The notes under the pieces are model-generated. The model saw nothing but the letters and a program-made list of their open reading frames with translations, was not told where the DNA came from and did not search any database. The position numbers and the translations under genes are program-made. Below, piece by piece: positions 1 to 8,036 of a stretch of 64,000 nt of DNA. Position 1 is the first letter of the stretch. Every line of letters starts with the position of its first letter. Source of the stretch: Acholeplasma sp. (GTDB lineage: Bacteria; Bacillota_I; Bacilli_A; Acholeplasmatales; Acholeplasmataceae); contig QZKD01000028.1 in NCBI GenBank assembly GCA_003605085.1, positions 1 through 64,000 on the forward strand, read 5' to 3'.

Positions 1-132
1 TACGTTTATTTGAAAAATCGGCTTTTTGTTAATAAATACCTGCAAGCCTGGCAGTATTATGCAATTTTAGTATCCCTGATCATTTTGGGTGGATTTATTC
101 TAACTGTTTCTCTGGGGTTTTTAGAAAGGTAG
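1..132 (+). CDS. C-terminal end of a membrane protein (partial)
   Basis: An open frame runs from the window edge to a TAG stop at 130-132. The 43 visible residues include one clear membrane segment (about residues 20-40, rich in I, L, V, G and F) and end in ERstop. The start lies outside the window. The next gene begins 2 bases later, so the two were probably co-transcribed. Nothing more specific can be said from this tail. Confidence 0.5.
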   Translation, partial: YVYLKNRLFVNKYLQAWQYYAILVSLIILGGFILTVSLGFLER

Positions 133-134
133 AA

Positions 135-587
135 ATGAGTAAACTAAAAATATCAATTAGCACCAGAAAGTTAAATAAGATGAGATTATTTTTAGACGGG
201 AATCTGTTATTTATTATTGTTATGGTTTTATCAGCGGTTTCCATAATGAGTTTTGTATTTTATTACAATAATGGATTAGGTCTGGCTTATAACGATGCCA
301 GGTCACATGTGGATATCAGCAGAAGGGTAGTGGAAGGTTTAAAACCGGGTATAGCTCAATTGGGCAGCGTTTGGTTGCCATTGCCACATGTTTTAATGAT
401 TCCAACCATCTGGAGTGATTTCATGTGGCATTCAGGTTTAGCAGGAGCTATTTTTTCCATGCTGTCGTTTGTTGTTACAGGTATTTTAATTTATTTATTT
501 TTTAGCAACTCTGACTTTTTTAAGTTTTGCAAAATGGGGAAGACCATCGACAAGTTTCGCTTTAGAATCACCTTGAATCAAGGGTAG
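135..587 (+). pseudogene. Truncated membrane glycosyltransferase-like protein
   Basis: The ATG at 135 follows a GAAAGG ribosome site. Residues 18-42 form a membrane segment, followed by the motif GLAYNDARSHVDISRR and a GSVWLPLPH stretch. These are typical of the N-terminus of polytopic GT39/ArnT-like glycosyltransferases, which are usually 450-600 residues long. A second hydrophobic segment ends near base 500. From there the frame merely reads the antisense of the pfp 3' end and stops at 587. The gene is therefore cut off after about 120 genuine residues. This could be a deletion, a recombination junction or an assembly join. Family assignment is by motif resemblance only. Confidence 0.55.
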
Positions 588-1739
588 AGCGTAATCGATA
601 TATGCTTGTGTAAGACCAGCACCATCTGCTAAAATCCATTCAAGTGGGACTTTCTTTTCAGTATTCGCAACATGCTTTAAAGGGATAAGTGCATACTTAA
701 TCTTGTATGGATTGCTTGAGACTCTCTTGAAGCCAACCATACGGTCTGTGGTACCACGAACCGCAGCTTGAACAGCCTTTTTACCTGCATTGAATGCTTC
801 TTCAACATCGACTTTGGATGCGAGGTGTGCTGCTGATCTTTGGATTAAAGAGAATTCGATAGCACGTACTTTGACGTTGATGCGTTTGCCAATTTCTTCT
901 GCGAGAACTTGAGCAGTTCCACCAAGTTGTGCGTGACCAAATGCGTCTTTCTTAAGTTCTTGGAACATTTCAGGAATGTATTTGCCTTCCTTGGTCTTAA
1001 TGCCTTCGGAAACAGCGACGATGACCTTGCTCTTTTCTGTTAATGTCTTTTGAACTTGATGGAAGAATTGATCGAAATCGAAGGGAAGTTCAGGAAGATA
1101 AATTAAATCGGGACCTTGTCCTTTGTATGATGCTAAAGCAGCTGCAGCAGTTAACCAACCTGCATTGCGTCCCATAACTTCAACAATGGTGACTTGTTTT
1201 GTGTCATACACTGTCGCATCATGATAGAGTTCCATGAACGTGGTAGCAACATATTTAGCAGCAGAACCATAACCAGGGCAATGGTCGGTGACACTTAAGT
1301 CATTATCAATGGTCTTGGGAACACCCATGACGTTGCAATCATAACCAGATTTCTTAAAGAATTTTGAAATCTTATTGCATGTATCCATCGAGTCATTTCC
1401 ACCATTATAGAAGAAATAACGAATGTTATATTTTTTGAAAACTTCGAGTAAACGTTCGTATTCACTAGGATCTTTTCTTGGATCCTTTAATTTATAACGA
1501 ACAGATCCGATCGAAGATGATGGCGTGTTCTTTAAACGCATCAATTCTTCTAAATCTTCTTGTCCGATATCATAAAACTCTTCGTTTAATACACCTTTGA
1601 TACCGTGAACTGCACCGTAAACTGCGGTAATGTTTTCATGCTTGAGCGCTTCAGTGAAGACGCCTGCTGCACTTGAGTTAATGACGCTTGTAGGTCCTCC
1701 GGATTGACCGAGAAGAGCGGCGCCGACTAAATTTTTCAT
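495..1739 (-). CDS. pfp: Pyrophosphate-dependent 6-phosphofructokinase
   Basis: A cytosolic 414-residue enzyme that phosphorylates fructose 6-phosphate with pyrophosphate, reversibly, in glycolysis. The N-terminal GQSGGPTSVIN phosphate loop is present. The motif GGNDSMDT places Asp where ATP enzymes have the second Gly of GGDGS. PKTIDND has Lys where ATP enzymes read PGTIDND. Both are hallmark substitutions of the PPi-using clade. MGRNAGW, for substrate binding, is also present. ATG at 1739 has a GGTGA ribosome site. It is divergent from pfkA and shares a 191-bp control region with it. Its 3' end abuts the truncated gene at 135-587, with no visible terminator between them. Confidence 0.93.
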   Translation of the reverse strand: MKNLVGAALLGQSGGPTSVINSSAAGVFTEALKHENITAVYGAVHGIKGVLNEEFYDIGQEDLEELMRLKNTPSSSIGSVRYKLKDPRKDPSEYERLLEVFKKYNIRYFFYNGGNDSMDTCNKISKFFKKSGYDCNVMGVPKTIDNDLSVTDHCPGYGSAAKYVATTFMELYHDATVYDTKQVTIVEVMGRNAGWLTAAAALASYKGQGPDLIYLPELPFDFDQFFHQVQKTLTEKSKVIVAVSEGIKTKEGKYIPEMFQELKKDAFGHAQLGGTAQVLAEEIGKRINVKVRAIEFSLIQRSAAHLASKVDVEEAFNAGKKAVQAAVRGTTDRMVGFKRVSSNPYKIKYALIPLKHVANTEKKVPLEWILADGAGLTQAYIDYALPLIQGDSKAKLVDGLPHFAKLKKVRVAKK

Positions 1740-1820
1740 AGAATCACCATTTCTTTTCTAATTTTTATTTTCCACATGACATTTTACCATAAATCCTGAA
1801 TCTTCATCCTATTTGGTGCA

Positions 1821-1834
1821 ATAAATCGTTTTCA
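1821..1834. promoter_or_regulatory. cre-like site between pfp and pfkA
   Basis: The sequence ATAAATCGTTTTCA matches the CcpA catabolite-response consensus TGWAANCGNTNWCA at 12 of 14 positions. It lies midway between a minus-strand -10 (reverse of 1781-1786, TAAAAT) for pfp and the pfkA -10 at 1884-1889, so it could act on both. It differs by one base from the site before pyk at 10381-10394. No ccpA gene is in this window, so the regulator is inferred. Confidence 0.4.
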
Positions 1835-1880
1835 TAATTTACCAAAATAACAAACATACCCTCTTCTCATGCTTTGCATG

Positions 1881-1889
1881 TGATATAAT
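1881..1889 (+). promoter_or_regulatory. Extended -10 promoter of pfkA
   Basis: TGATATAAT is a perfect extended -10 element 41 bases upstream of the pfkA ATG at 1931. No good -35 hexamer lies at the usual distance, which is common for extended -10 promoters. The same TGATATAAT core precedes pyk at 10427-10435. Confidence 0.6.
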
Positions 1890-1930
1890 ATCACTGCAGT
1901 ATGTTTTTTTATGTTAGGGGAGTAGAAACC

Positions 1931-2881
1931 ATGAAAATTGCCGTATTAACCTCAGGTGGTGATGCACCAGGAATGAACGCCGCGATTCGTGCTGTTGTGC
2001 GTGCTGGCGAAGTTTACGGTCACGAGATTTTTGGCGTCAAAGATGGCTATCAAGGCATGATTGATGACATTATGATCCCATTGAATCACCAAAGTGTTTC
2101 TGGGATGCTAAGCTTAGGAGGAACCTTCTTAGGGACGTCACGTGCACCTGAATTCTTAAAGGAAGAAGTAAGACAAAAAGCGGTTGATAATCTAAAGAAC
2201 CGTGGAATTGAAGCACTGATTGCTATCGGTGGTGATGGAACTTACCGAGGGGCTATGGATTTAGCCAAAATGGGGTTAAAGACGATTGGCTTGCCTGGAA
2301 CGATTGATAATGATATCGCAGGTACTGATTTTACCATCGGCTTTCATACCGCTGTTGAAACGATTGTTGACGCGATTGATAAACTCAGAGATACATCCAC
2401 CTCACATCAACGTTGTTCTATCGTCGAAGTCATGGGAAGACATTGTGGAGATTTAGCACTTTTCGCTGGAATCTGTGGTGGAGCTGAATTTATTATCACC
2501 CCAGAAAACCCCATGAATAAAGAAGAAATTATTTCGAAGCTTAAACAGCATAAAAAAGAAGGACGTCGTCACGCGATCATCGTCATCACTGAAAAAATCC
2601 TTAATGTCTATGAATTCGCGGATGAAATCACACAAAAATCAGGATTTGCTTCTCGTGCAACCGTCTTAGGCTATATCCAAAGAGGAGGATCTCCCTGCCC
2701 TGAAGATCGAATTCTTGGTTCACGCATGGGAGCCTATGCTGTTGAACTCTTAAATGATGGTGTATACGGTGTTTGTGTCGGCGTGAGAGATGAACGGATG
2801 GTTCATTTACCCTTTTCAAACGTTGTTGGACAATCGCGTCCAAAGAATGAACTCTATAAACTGGTCAAAAAGGTTTCATAA
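1931..2881 (+). CDS. pfkA: ATP-dependent 6-phosphofructokinase
   Basis: A cytosolic glycolytic enzyme (316 residues; the family is about 320) that makes fructose 1,6-bisphosphate from fructose 6-phosphate and ATP. It starts [16 protein letters not shown], the ATP-site P-loop. It keeps GGDGT and PGTIDND with the catalytic Asp, the ATP-type signature, in contrast to the neighbouring pfp. MGRHCGD and QRGG are substrate-site motifs. The ATG at 1931 is chosen because AGGGGAG lies at 1916-1922; an upstream in-frame start at 1901 would add an unconserved leader. ppdK follows 54 bases later with its own promoter. Confidence 0.95.
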   Translation: MKIAVLTSGGDAPGMNAAIRAVVRAGEVYGHEIFGVKDGYQGMIDDIMIPLNHQSVSGMLSLGGTFLGTSRAPEFLKEEVRQKAVDNLKNRGIEALIAIGGDGTYRGAMDLAKMGLKTIGLPGTIDNDIAGTDFTIGFHTAVETIVDAIDKLRDTSTSHQRCSIVEVMGRHCGDLALFAGICGGAEFIITPENPMNKEEIISKLKQHKKEGRRHAIIVITEKILNVYEFADEITQKSGFASRATVLGYIQRGGSPCPEDRILGSRMGAYAVELLNDGVYGVCVGVRDERMVHLPFSNVVGQSRPKNELYKLVKKVS

Positions 2882-2886
2882 ACAAC

Positions 2887-2902
2887 TGAAATCGTTTATA
2901 AT
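2887..2902 (+). promoter_or_regulatory. ppdK promoter with overlapping cre-like site
   Basis: TATAAT at 2897-2902 is a consensus -10 about 34 bases before the ppdK start. Overlapping it, TGAAATCGTTTATA (2887-2900) matches the cre consensus at 13 of 14 positions. A repressor bound here would block RNA polymerase directly. The match is by eye; chance occurrence in AT-rich DNA has not been computed. Confidence 0.45.
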
Positions 2903-2935
2903 AATAAAGGATAAAAATGTAGAAAGGAAATGCAT

Positions 2936-5563
2936 ATGACAAAATACGTCTATTTATTTAAAGAAGGTAATGCTTCGATGAAGAACCTTCTCGGTGGTAA
3001 AGGCGCGAACTTAGCGGAAATGACATCCCTTGGCATGCCTGTTCCCCAAGGATTTACCGTCACCACTGAAGCGTGTAATGATTACTATCGTAACAAAAAG
3101 GTAATTGCACCTGAGATTATCGAACAAATCTACAATGCGCTCGCAGTAACAGAAAAAGAAGCAGGAAAGAAATTTGGAGATCCTAATGATCCATTCTTAG
3201 TCTCTGTTCGTTCCGGTGCACGTGCATCCATGCCAGGGATGATGGATACCATCTTGAACCTTGGTTTGAATAACGTTGCTGTTGAAGGTTTGGCTAAACT
3301 TACCAACAACCCACGCTTCGCCTATGACTCTTATCGTCGTTTCATTCAAATGTTCGCCGATGTGGTCATGGAAATTGACAAGAGCAACTTTGAAGAACTC
3401 TTAGAAGAAATGAAACACAAGAAAGGTGTTGAACTCGACACCGAACTTGACGCAAACGATTTAAAGAAACTCGTTGGCGAATTCTTAGTGAAATATGAAC
3501 AACTTAAAGGTGAACCTTTCCCACAAGATCCTAAAGTTCAATTGATCGAAGCAGTGACTGCTGTCTTTAGATCATGGGACAACCCACGTGCGAACACTTA
3601 CCGTCGTTTAAACCACATTCCTTACGAATGGGGAACAGCGGTTAACGTACAAGGCATGGTCTTTGGTAATATGGGTGATGACTCCGGTACTGGTGTGGCT
3701 TTCTCAAGAAACCCATCGACTGGTGAAAATGAACTCTACGGCGAATATCTCTTCAACGCACAAGGCGAAGACGTCGTTGCTGGTATCCGTACACCTAAAC
3801 CTATTTCCGAATTAAAGAATGATAATCCAGCATTATACGATGAATTCTTCAAGATTTCTAAGAAACTTGAAGCGCATTATCGTGACATGCAAGATATGGA
3901 ATTTACTATTGAACGCGGTAAACTCTATATGCTACAAACCAGAAATGGTAAACGTACTGCACAAGCTGCATTAAAAGTAGCCATCGACCTCGTTAAAGAA
4001 GGCGTGCTTTCTGAACAAGAAGCAGTCCTAAAGGTTGAACCTGCACAATTAGACGCTTTACTCCATCCACAATTCAATCCTGAAGCACTTAAAAAAGCAA
4101 GAATCATCACTACAGGTTTAAATGCATCTCCAGGTGCAGCAACCGGTCGTGTGGCATTTACTGCTGAACGTGCCAAAGAAATGAAGAAGAAAGATGGACT
4201 CCCCGTCATTTTAGTTCGTCAAGAAACATCTCCTGAAGATATCGAAGGTATGATTGTTTCCTCAGGAATCCTCACCTCTCGTGGTGGTATGACATCGCAT
4301 GCTGCCGTTGTTGCACGTGGTATGGGTACATGTTGTGTAGCCGGTGCTGGTCAAGTTCATGTCAACGAAAAGAAGAAGGAATTTGAAGTCGGTGGCGAAA
4401 TTTTCAAAGAAGGCGATTGGATTTCATTAGATGGTTCTACGGGTAAAGTTTACGGACAAAAAGTAGATACTCAAGATGCAACCGTCTCTGGCGATTTTGA
4501 AACCTTAATGAAGTGGGCAGACAAATACAGAGCATTAAAGGTTAGAACCAATGCAGATACACCAAGAGATGCGAAAGTCGCATACAAGTATGGTGCTGAA
4601 GGTATTGGATTATGCCGCACCGAACATATGTTCTTTGAACCCGATCGTATTCCTGCCGTTCGTGAAATGATTGTTGCAAAGAACAAGGCAGAACGTGAAA
4701 AAGCATTAGCTAAGTTACTTCCTATGCAAAGAGAAGACTTTATTGGTCTATATAAAGAAATGAAAGGTTACGCCGTGACCATTCGTTACTTGGATCCACC
4801 TCTTCATGAATTCGTACCTACTGATGAACAAGACATTCGCGATCTTGCTAAAGAAATGGGCTTATCCTTCGAAGAACTATCGAAGACGATCAATGATCTT
4901 CATGAAACCAATCCAATGTTAGGACATCGTGGTGTTCGTCTATCTGTGACATATCCTGAAATTGCAGAAATGCAAACCAGAGCGGTCATTGAAGCAGCAA
5001 TCGCAGTCAATAAAGAAGGACTCAATGTCGTTCCTGAAATCATGATTCCTTTAGTCGGTGACATTAAAGAACTTCAATATGTCAAAGATGTCGTTGTCGC
5101 TACTGCAGATAAGATCATTAAAGATGCTGGCGTGAAGTTAGAATACTTAGTCGGTACCATGATTGAAATTCCACGTGCAGCGATTACTGCAGACGTAATT
5201 GCAAAAGAAGCTGAATTCTTCAGTTTCGGTACCAATGACTTAACCCAGATGACCTTTGGATTCTCTAGAGACGATGCGGGTAAGTTCTTAGGTGATTATT
5301 ACGACAAGAAGATTTTTGCCAATGACCCCTTTGCACATATCGACCAAAATGGTGTGGGTAAACTGATGGAAATCGCAGTGAAACTTGGTAAAGAAACAAG
5401 ACCTGATATTAAATTAGGTATCTGTGGCGAACACGGTGGAGATCCTATCTCTGTTGAATTCTGCCATAATATCGGATTAACCTATGTATCTTGTTCACCA
5501 TTTAGAGTACCGATTGCAAGACTTGCAGCGGCACACGCAAACATTAAGAATCCTCGTAAATAA
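2936..5563 (+). CDS. ppdK: Pyruvate, phosphate dikinase
   Basis: This enzyme interconverts pyruvate + ATP + Pi and phosphoenolpyruvate + AMP + PPi. The 875 residues match the family. An N-terminal nucleotide-binding domain (KNLLGGKGANLAEM near residue 15) is followed by the phosphohistidine swivel domain with GGMTSHAAVVARGMG, containing the catalytic His. The C-terminal TIM-barrel PEP domain carries GTNDLTQMTFG and a CGEHGGDP active-site Cys segment. ATG at 2936 is preferred over 2930 because AGAAAGGA at 2921-2928 is then 7 bases away. Next to PPi-PFK it can supply or consume pyrophosphate, linking the two steps. A terminator follows. Confidence 0.96.
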   Translation: MTKYVYLFKEGNASMKNLLGGKGANLAEMTSLGMPVPQGFTVTTEACNDYYRNKKVIAPEIIEQIYNALAVTEKEAGKKFGDPNDPFLVSVRSGARASMPGMMDTILNLGLNNVAVEGLAKLTNNPRFAYDSYRRFIQMFADVVMEIDKSNFEELLEEMKHKKGVELDTELDANDLKKLVGEFLVKYEQLKGEPFPQDPKVQLIEAVTAVFRSWDNPRANTYRRLNHIPYEWGTAVNVQGMVFGNMGDDSGTGVAFSRNPSTGENELYGEYLFNAQGEDVVAGIRTPKPISELKNDNPALYDEFFKISKKLEAHYRDMQDMEFTIERGKLYMLQTRNGKRTAQAALKVAIDLVKEGVLSEQEAVLKVEPAQLDALLHPQFNPEALKKARIITTGLNASPGAATGRVAFTAERAKEMKKKDGLPVILVRQETSPEDIEGMIVSSGILTSRGGMTSHAAVVARGMGTCCVAGAGQVHVNEKKKEFEVGGEIFKEGDWISLDGSTGKVYGQKVDTQDATVSGDFETLMKWADKYRALKVRTNADTPRDAKVAYKYGAEGIGLCRTEHMFFEPDRIPAVREMIVAKNKAEREKALAKLLPMQREDFIGLYKEMKGYAVTIRYLDPPLHEFVPTDEQDIRDLAKEMGLSFEELSKTINDLHETNPMLGHRGVRLSVTYPEIAEMQTRAVIEAAIAVNKEGLNVVPEIMIPLVGDIKELQYVKDVVVATADKIIKDAGVKLEYLVGTMIEIPRAAITADVIAKEAEFFSFGTNDLTQMTFGFSRDDAGKFLGDYYDKKIFANDPFAHIDQNGVGKLMEIAVKLGKETRPDIKLGICGEHGGDPISVEFCHNIGLTYVSCSPFRVPIARLAAAHANIKNPRK

Positions 5564-5568
5564 TGACA

Positions 5569-5597
5569 AAACCCAGAACTTTTCTGGGTTTTTCTTT
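5569..5597 (+). terminator. Intrinsic terminator after ppdK
   Basis: AACCCAGAA and TTCTGGGTT pair around a short loop and are followed by a T-rich tail (TTTTTCTTTT). It begins five bases past the ppdK stop. Confidence 0.85.
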
Positions 5598-5600
5598 TAT

Positions 5601-5629
5601 TTGACTTATCCGATGCCCCTTGATAAGAT
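5601..5629 (+). promoter_or_regulatory. Sigma-A promoter of the lipoprotein gene
   Basis: TTGACT (5601-5606) and TAAGAT (5624-5629) are separated by 17 bases, and TGA precedes the -10. The gene at 5651 starts 22 bases further on. Confidence 0.75.
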
Positions 5630-5650
5630 GAGGGTGAGGAGGGATGATTC

Positions 5651-6142
5651 GTGAAAAAACTGACTCTAATATTACTTATACTCTTAAGCTCTTTTATGAT
5701 GTCTTGTTCAGGTCAAAAGATTGAAGAAAGATCATTTACGTATTATGATCCTATCTATGGCAAGTTTTATTTAGAAATCGATCGTATCGTTATCGATGAT
5801 CTAGAGGATATCGTAACACTTACCATGAAGTATACCGCCACTCAAGCACACACCTTTATCCTTGATACATTTGATTTTGGAAAAGCAGGCATGATGCGTG
5901 CTGAACTCAGGCATGAAGATCGAGTGCTTTACTCAAGCGATGATCTTTCAATGCGTAGTGAGGGTGGTGAAGTGGTCTTTGAAATCAACGAAAAGGTCTT
6001 CCGCAATATTCAATTTTCACTCACTCCTTTTGATGATGAAATAGAAAGATTATTCTTTCCTTCTGGTGAGTATCGAATTTGGCTTTATGTCGATCGAGAG
6101 TTTTTGGTAGAAACAGATATTATCGTGACAGTAGATGTATAA
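5651..6142 (+). CDS. Predicted lipoprotein of unknown function
   Basis: A 163-residue protein with a typical lipoprotein signal: MKK, a hydrophobic run, and lipobox MMSC with Cys at about residue 19. It should be anchored to the outer face of the membrane. The rest is a soluble, beta-rich, acidic domain of about 140 residues that I do not recognise. It starts at GTG 5651, 7 bases after GAGGAGG. It is a single-gene unit with its own promoter (5601-5629) and terminator (6161-6187), between ppdK and an ABC exporter operon. Confidence 0.75.
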   Translation: MKKLTLILLILLSSFMMSCSGQKIEERSFTYYDPIYGKFYLEIDRIVIDDLEDIVTLTMKYTATQAHTFILDTFDFGKAGMMRAELRHEDRVLYSSDDLSMRSEGGEVVFEINEKVFRNIQFSLTPFDDEIERLFFPSGEYRIWLYVDREFLVETDIIVTVDV

Positions 6143-6160
6143 TGATAATGAATGAAGTTG

Positions 6161-6187
6161 AGCTCTACATAATGTAGGGCTTTTTTT
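6161..6187 (+). terminator. Intrinsic terminator after the lipoprotein gene
   Basis: AGCTCTACAT pairs with ATGTAGGGCT (one G-U pair) across a 1-2 base loop region, followed by seven T residues. Confidence 0.8.
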
Positions 6188-6213
6188 GTGAAACTATGTG
6201 ACATGTGCAAAAA

Positions 6214-6243
6214 TGTTGACATATCAACAAAAATACGTATCAT
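6214..6243 (+). promoter_or_regulatory. ABC operon promoter with MarR-type operator candidate
   Basis: TTGACA (6216-6221) and TATCAT (6238-6243) are 16 bases apart. The inverted repeat TGTTGA-CATA-TCAACA (6214-6229) covers the -35. A palindrome in this place, before an operon that ends in a MarR-family gene (9903-10322), fits an autoregulated operator. The promoter is seen directly; the regulator pairing is inferred. Confidence 0.6.
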
Positions 6244-6266
6244 ATAAAGAGTACAAGAGGTGAATT

Positions 6267-8036
6267 ATGTTAAAACTATTCAGATTTTTCAAGTGGTATC
6301 ACTGGTTACTCATACTGGTAATCATCGGACTGATTTATGGTCAAGTTCAAATGGATTTAAAGCTTCCTGAATATATGGGAAGAATTATTATGCTTATTGG
6401 TCAAGGCATTCAAACAGGAGATGCACAGACAAGTGAGATTTTAGATGAAGGATTGATGATGCTTCTCATTACTTTCGGTTCGATTACAGCAACCGTACTT
6501 GCCAGTTTGATTGCTGCTCGCTTAGGGACGCGCCTTGCAGTGACGACACGTCATAAACTTTATGAACATATCAGTGGTTTTTCTGCAGAAGAAGTCAACC
6601 ATTTTTCGACACCTTCACTGATCACAAGATCAACCAATGACGTTCAACAAGTTCAGATGGCTGTGATTATCATGCTTCGCATGTTGATTACAGCACCGAT
6701 CATGGCGGTTTCTGGGATTGCTAAAATAACCAACATCAATCTAACGATGAGTTTAGTGGTTGTAGGAGGTGTTGTCGCGATCCTTACATTGATTTCTGTC
6801 TTATTTGCCCTCGTTGGACCCAAATTTCAAAAAGTTCAAAAACAAACCGATGACGTCAATCAAGTCACACGCGAAACACTCACCGGGATTAGAGTCATCA
6901 GAGCGCATCATGCTGAAGATATTCAAGCAAGCAAATTTGAAAGTGTCAATGATAATTTAACGAAAACACAACTCTTTGTGAATACTGGATTAGCCATTTT
7001 AAATCCTGGAATGATGTTTATCATGAACAGTTTAAATTTAGCACTGATCACAGTGGGTGCTCTTTTAATCGCAGATAATGCTTTAGGTACCAATCCAATT
7101 GAAGGACTATCGCTCCAAGTTCAGTTTACTTCCTATGCGATGACTATTTTAATCGCCTTTATGATGCTGATTATGCTTTTTATTTTCTTACCACGTGCAT
7201 GGGTTTCTGCCAAGCGTATCAATGAAGTCCTTTATACACCTTACGCGATTAAAGAAGATCAAGCCACAGAAACCTTTCTTTCCAACCGTGTCAAAGTGGA
7301 ATTTAAACATGTTTCTTTTAAATATCCGAAAGCGGAAGAATATGTCTTAAAAGATATCAGTTTTATTGCCAATAAAGGAGAAACGATTGCCTTTATCGGT
7401 TCGACAGGTTCAGGTAAATCAACGATAGTCTCCTTGTTATTACGTTTTTACGATGTCAGTGAAGGCGAGATCTTAATCAATGATAAAAATATCCAATCGT
7501 ATTACTTAAAAGATTTATATGCACTCATGGGATATGTGCCCCAAAAAGGAACGCTTTTTAGAGGGACGATTGCTTCCAATTTGAAAATTGGAAAGAAAGA
7601 TGCTGATCAAACAGATATGCAGTCATCCTTAAAGACCGCACAAATCTTAAGCTTAGCAGAAGAGAGTGAACAAGGACTTGAAAGAGATATCGATCAAGGG
7701 GGTGCAAACGTCTCTGGAGGGCAAAAACAACGCTTATCCATTGCACGAGCACTTATTAAAGAACCCAAGATTTATATATTTGATGATTCTTTTAGTGCGC
7801 TTGATTATCGCACCGATCGTATGCTCAGAAATGCACTTAAACCTAAAGTGAAAGAATCACTCACAGTGATTATCGGTCAGCGTATTGGCACGATTTTAGA
7901 TGCTGAGCAGATCATCGTTCTCGATCAAGGTGAAATCGTTGGTAAAGGTACACATCATGAATTGATGAAGAGTTGTATTCCTTATCAAGATATCGCCTAT
8001 GCACAACTTTCGAAGGAGGAATTAGGCAATGTCTAA
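6267..8036 (+). CDS. Heterodimeric ABC exporter, subunit with degenerate ATPase site
   Basis: A half-transporter of 589 residues with six membrane segments in residues 1-310, then a nucleotide-binding domain. Walker A is GSTGSGKST, the signature is VSGGQKQR, and Walker B is IYIFDDSFSALD, where Asp replaces the catalytic Glu. This is the usual arrangement for the degenerate-site subunit of BmrCD/LmrCD/TM287-288-type exporters. The partner gene overlaps by 8 bases. The protein is in the cytoplasmic membrane; the substrate is unknown, and drug or lipid export is typical of the family. It is closely similar in organisation to 47164-48915. Confidence 0.9.
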   Translation: MLKLFRFFKWYHWLLILVIIGLIYGQVQMDLKLPEYMGRIIMLIGQGIQTGDAQTSEILDEGLMMLLITFGSITATVLASLIAARLGTRLAVTTRHKLYEHISGFSAEEVNHFSTPSLITRSTNDVQQVQMAVIIMLRMLITAPIMAVSGIAKITNINLTMSLVVVGGVVAILTLISVLFALVGPKFQKVQKQTDDVNQVTRETLTGIRVIRAHHAEDIQASKFESVNDNLTKTQLFVNTGLAILNPGMMFIMNSLNLALITVGALLIADNALGTNPIEGLSLQVQFTSYAMTILIAFMMLIMLFIFLPRAWVSAKRINEVLYTPYAIKEDQATETFLSNRVKVEFKHVSFKYPKAEEYVLKDISFIANKGETIAFIGSTGSGKSTIVSLLLRFYDVSEGEILINDKNIQSYYLKDLYALMGYVPQKGTLFRGTIASNLKIGKKDADQTDMQSSLKTAQILSLAEESEQGLERDIDQGGANVSGGQKQRLSIARALIKEPKIYIFDDSFSALDYRTDRMLRNALKPKVKESLTVIIGQRIGTILDAEQIIVLDQGEIVGKGTHHELMKSCIPYQDIAYAQLSKEELGNV

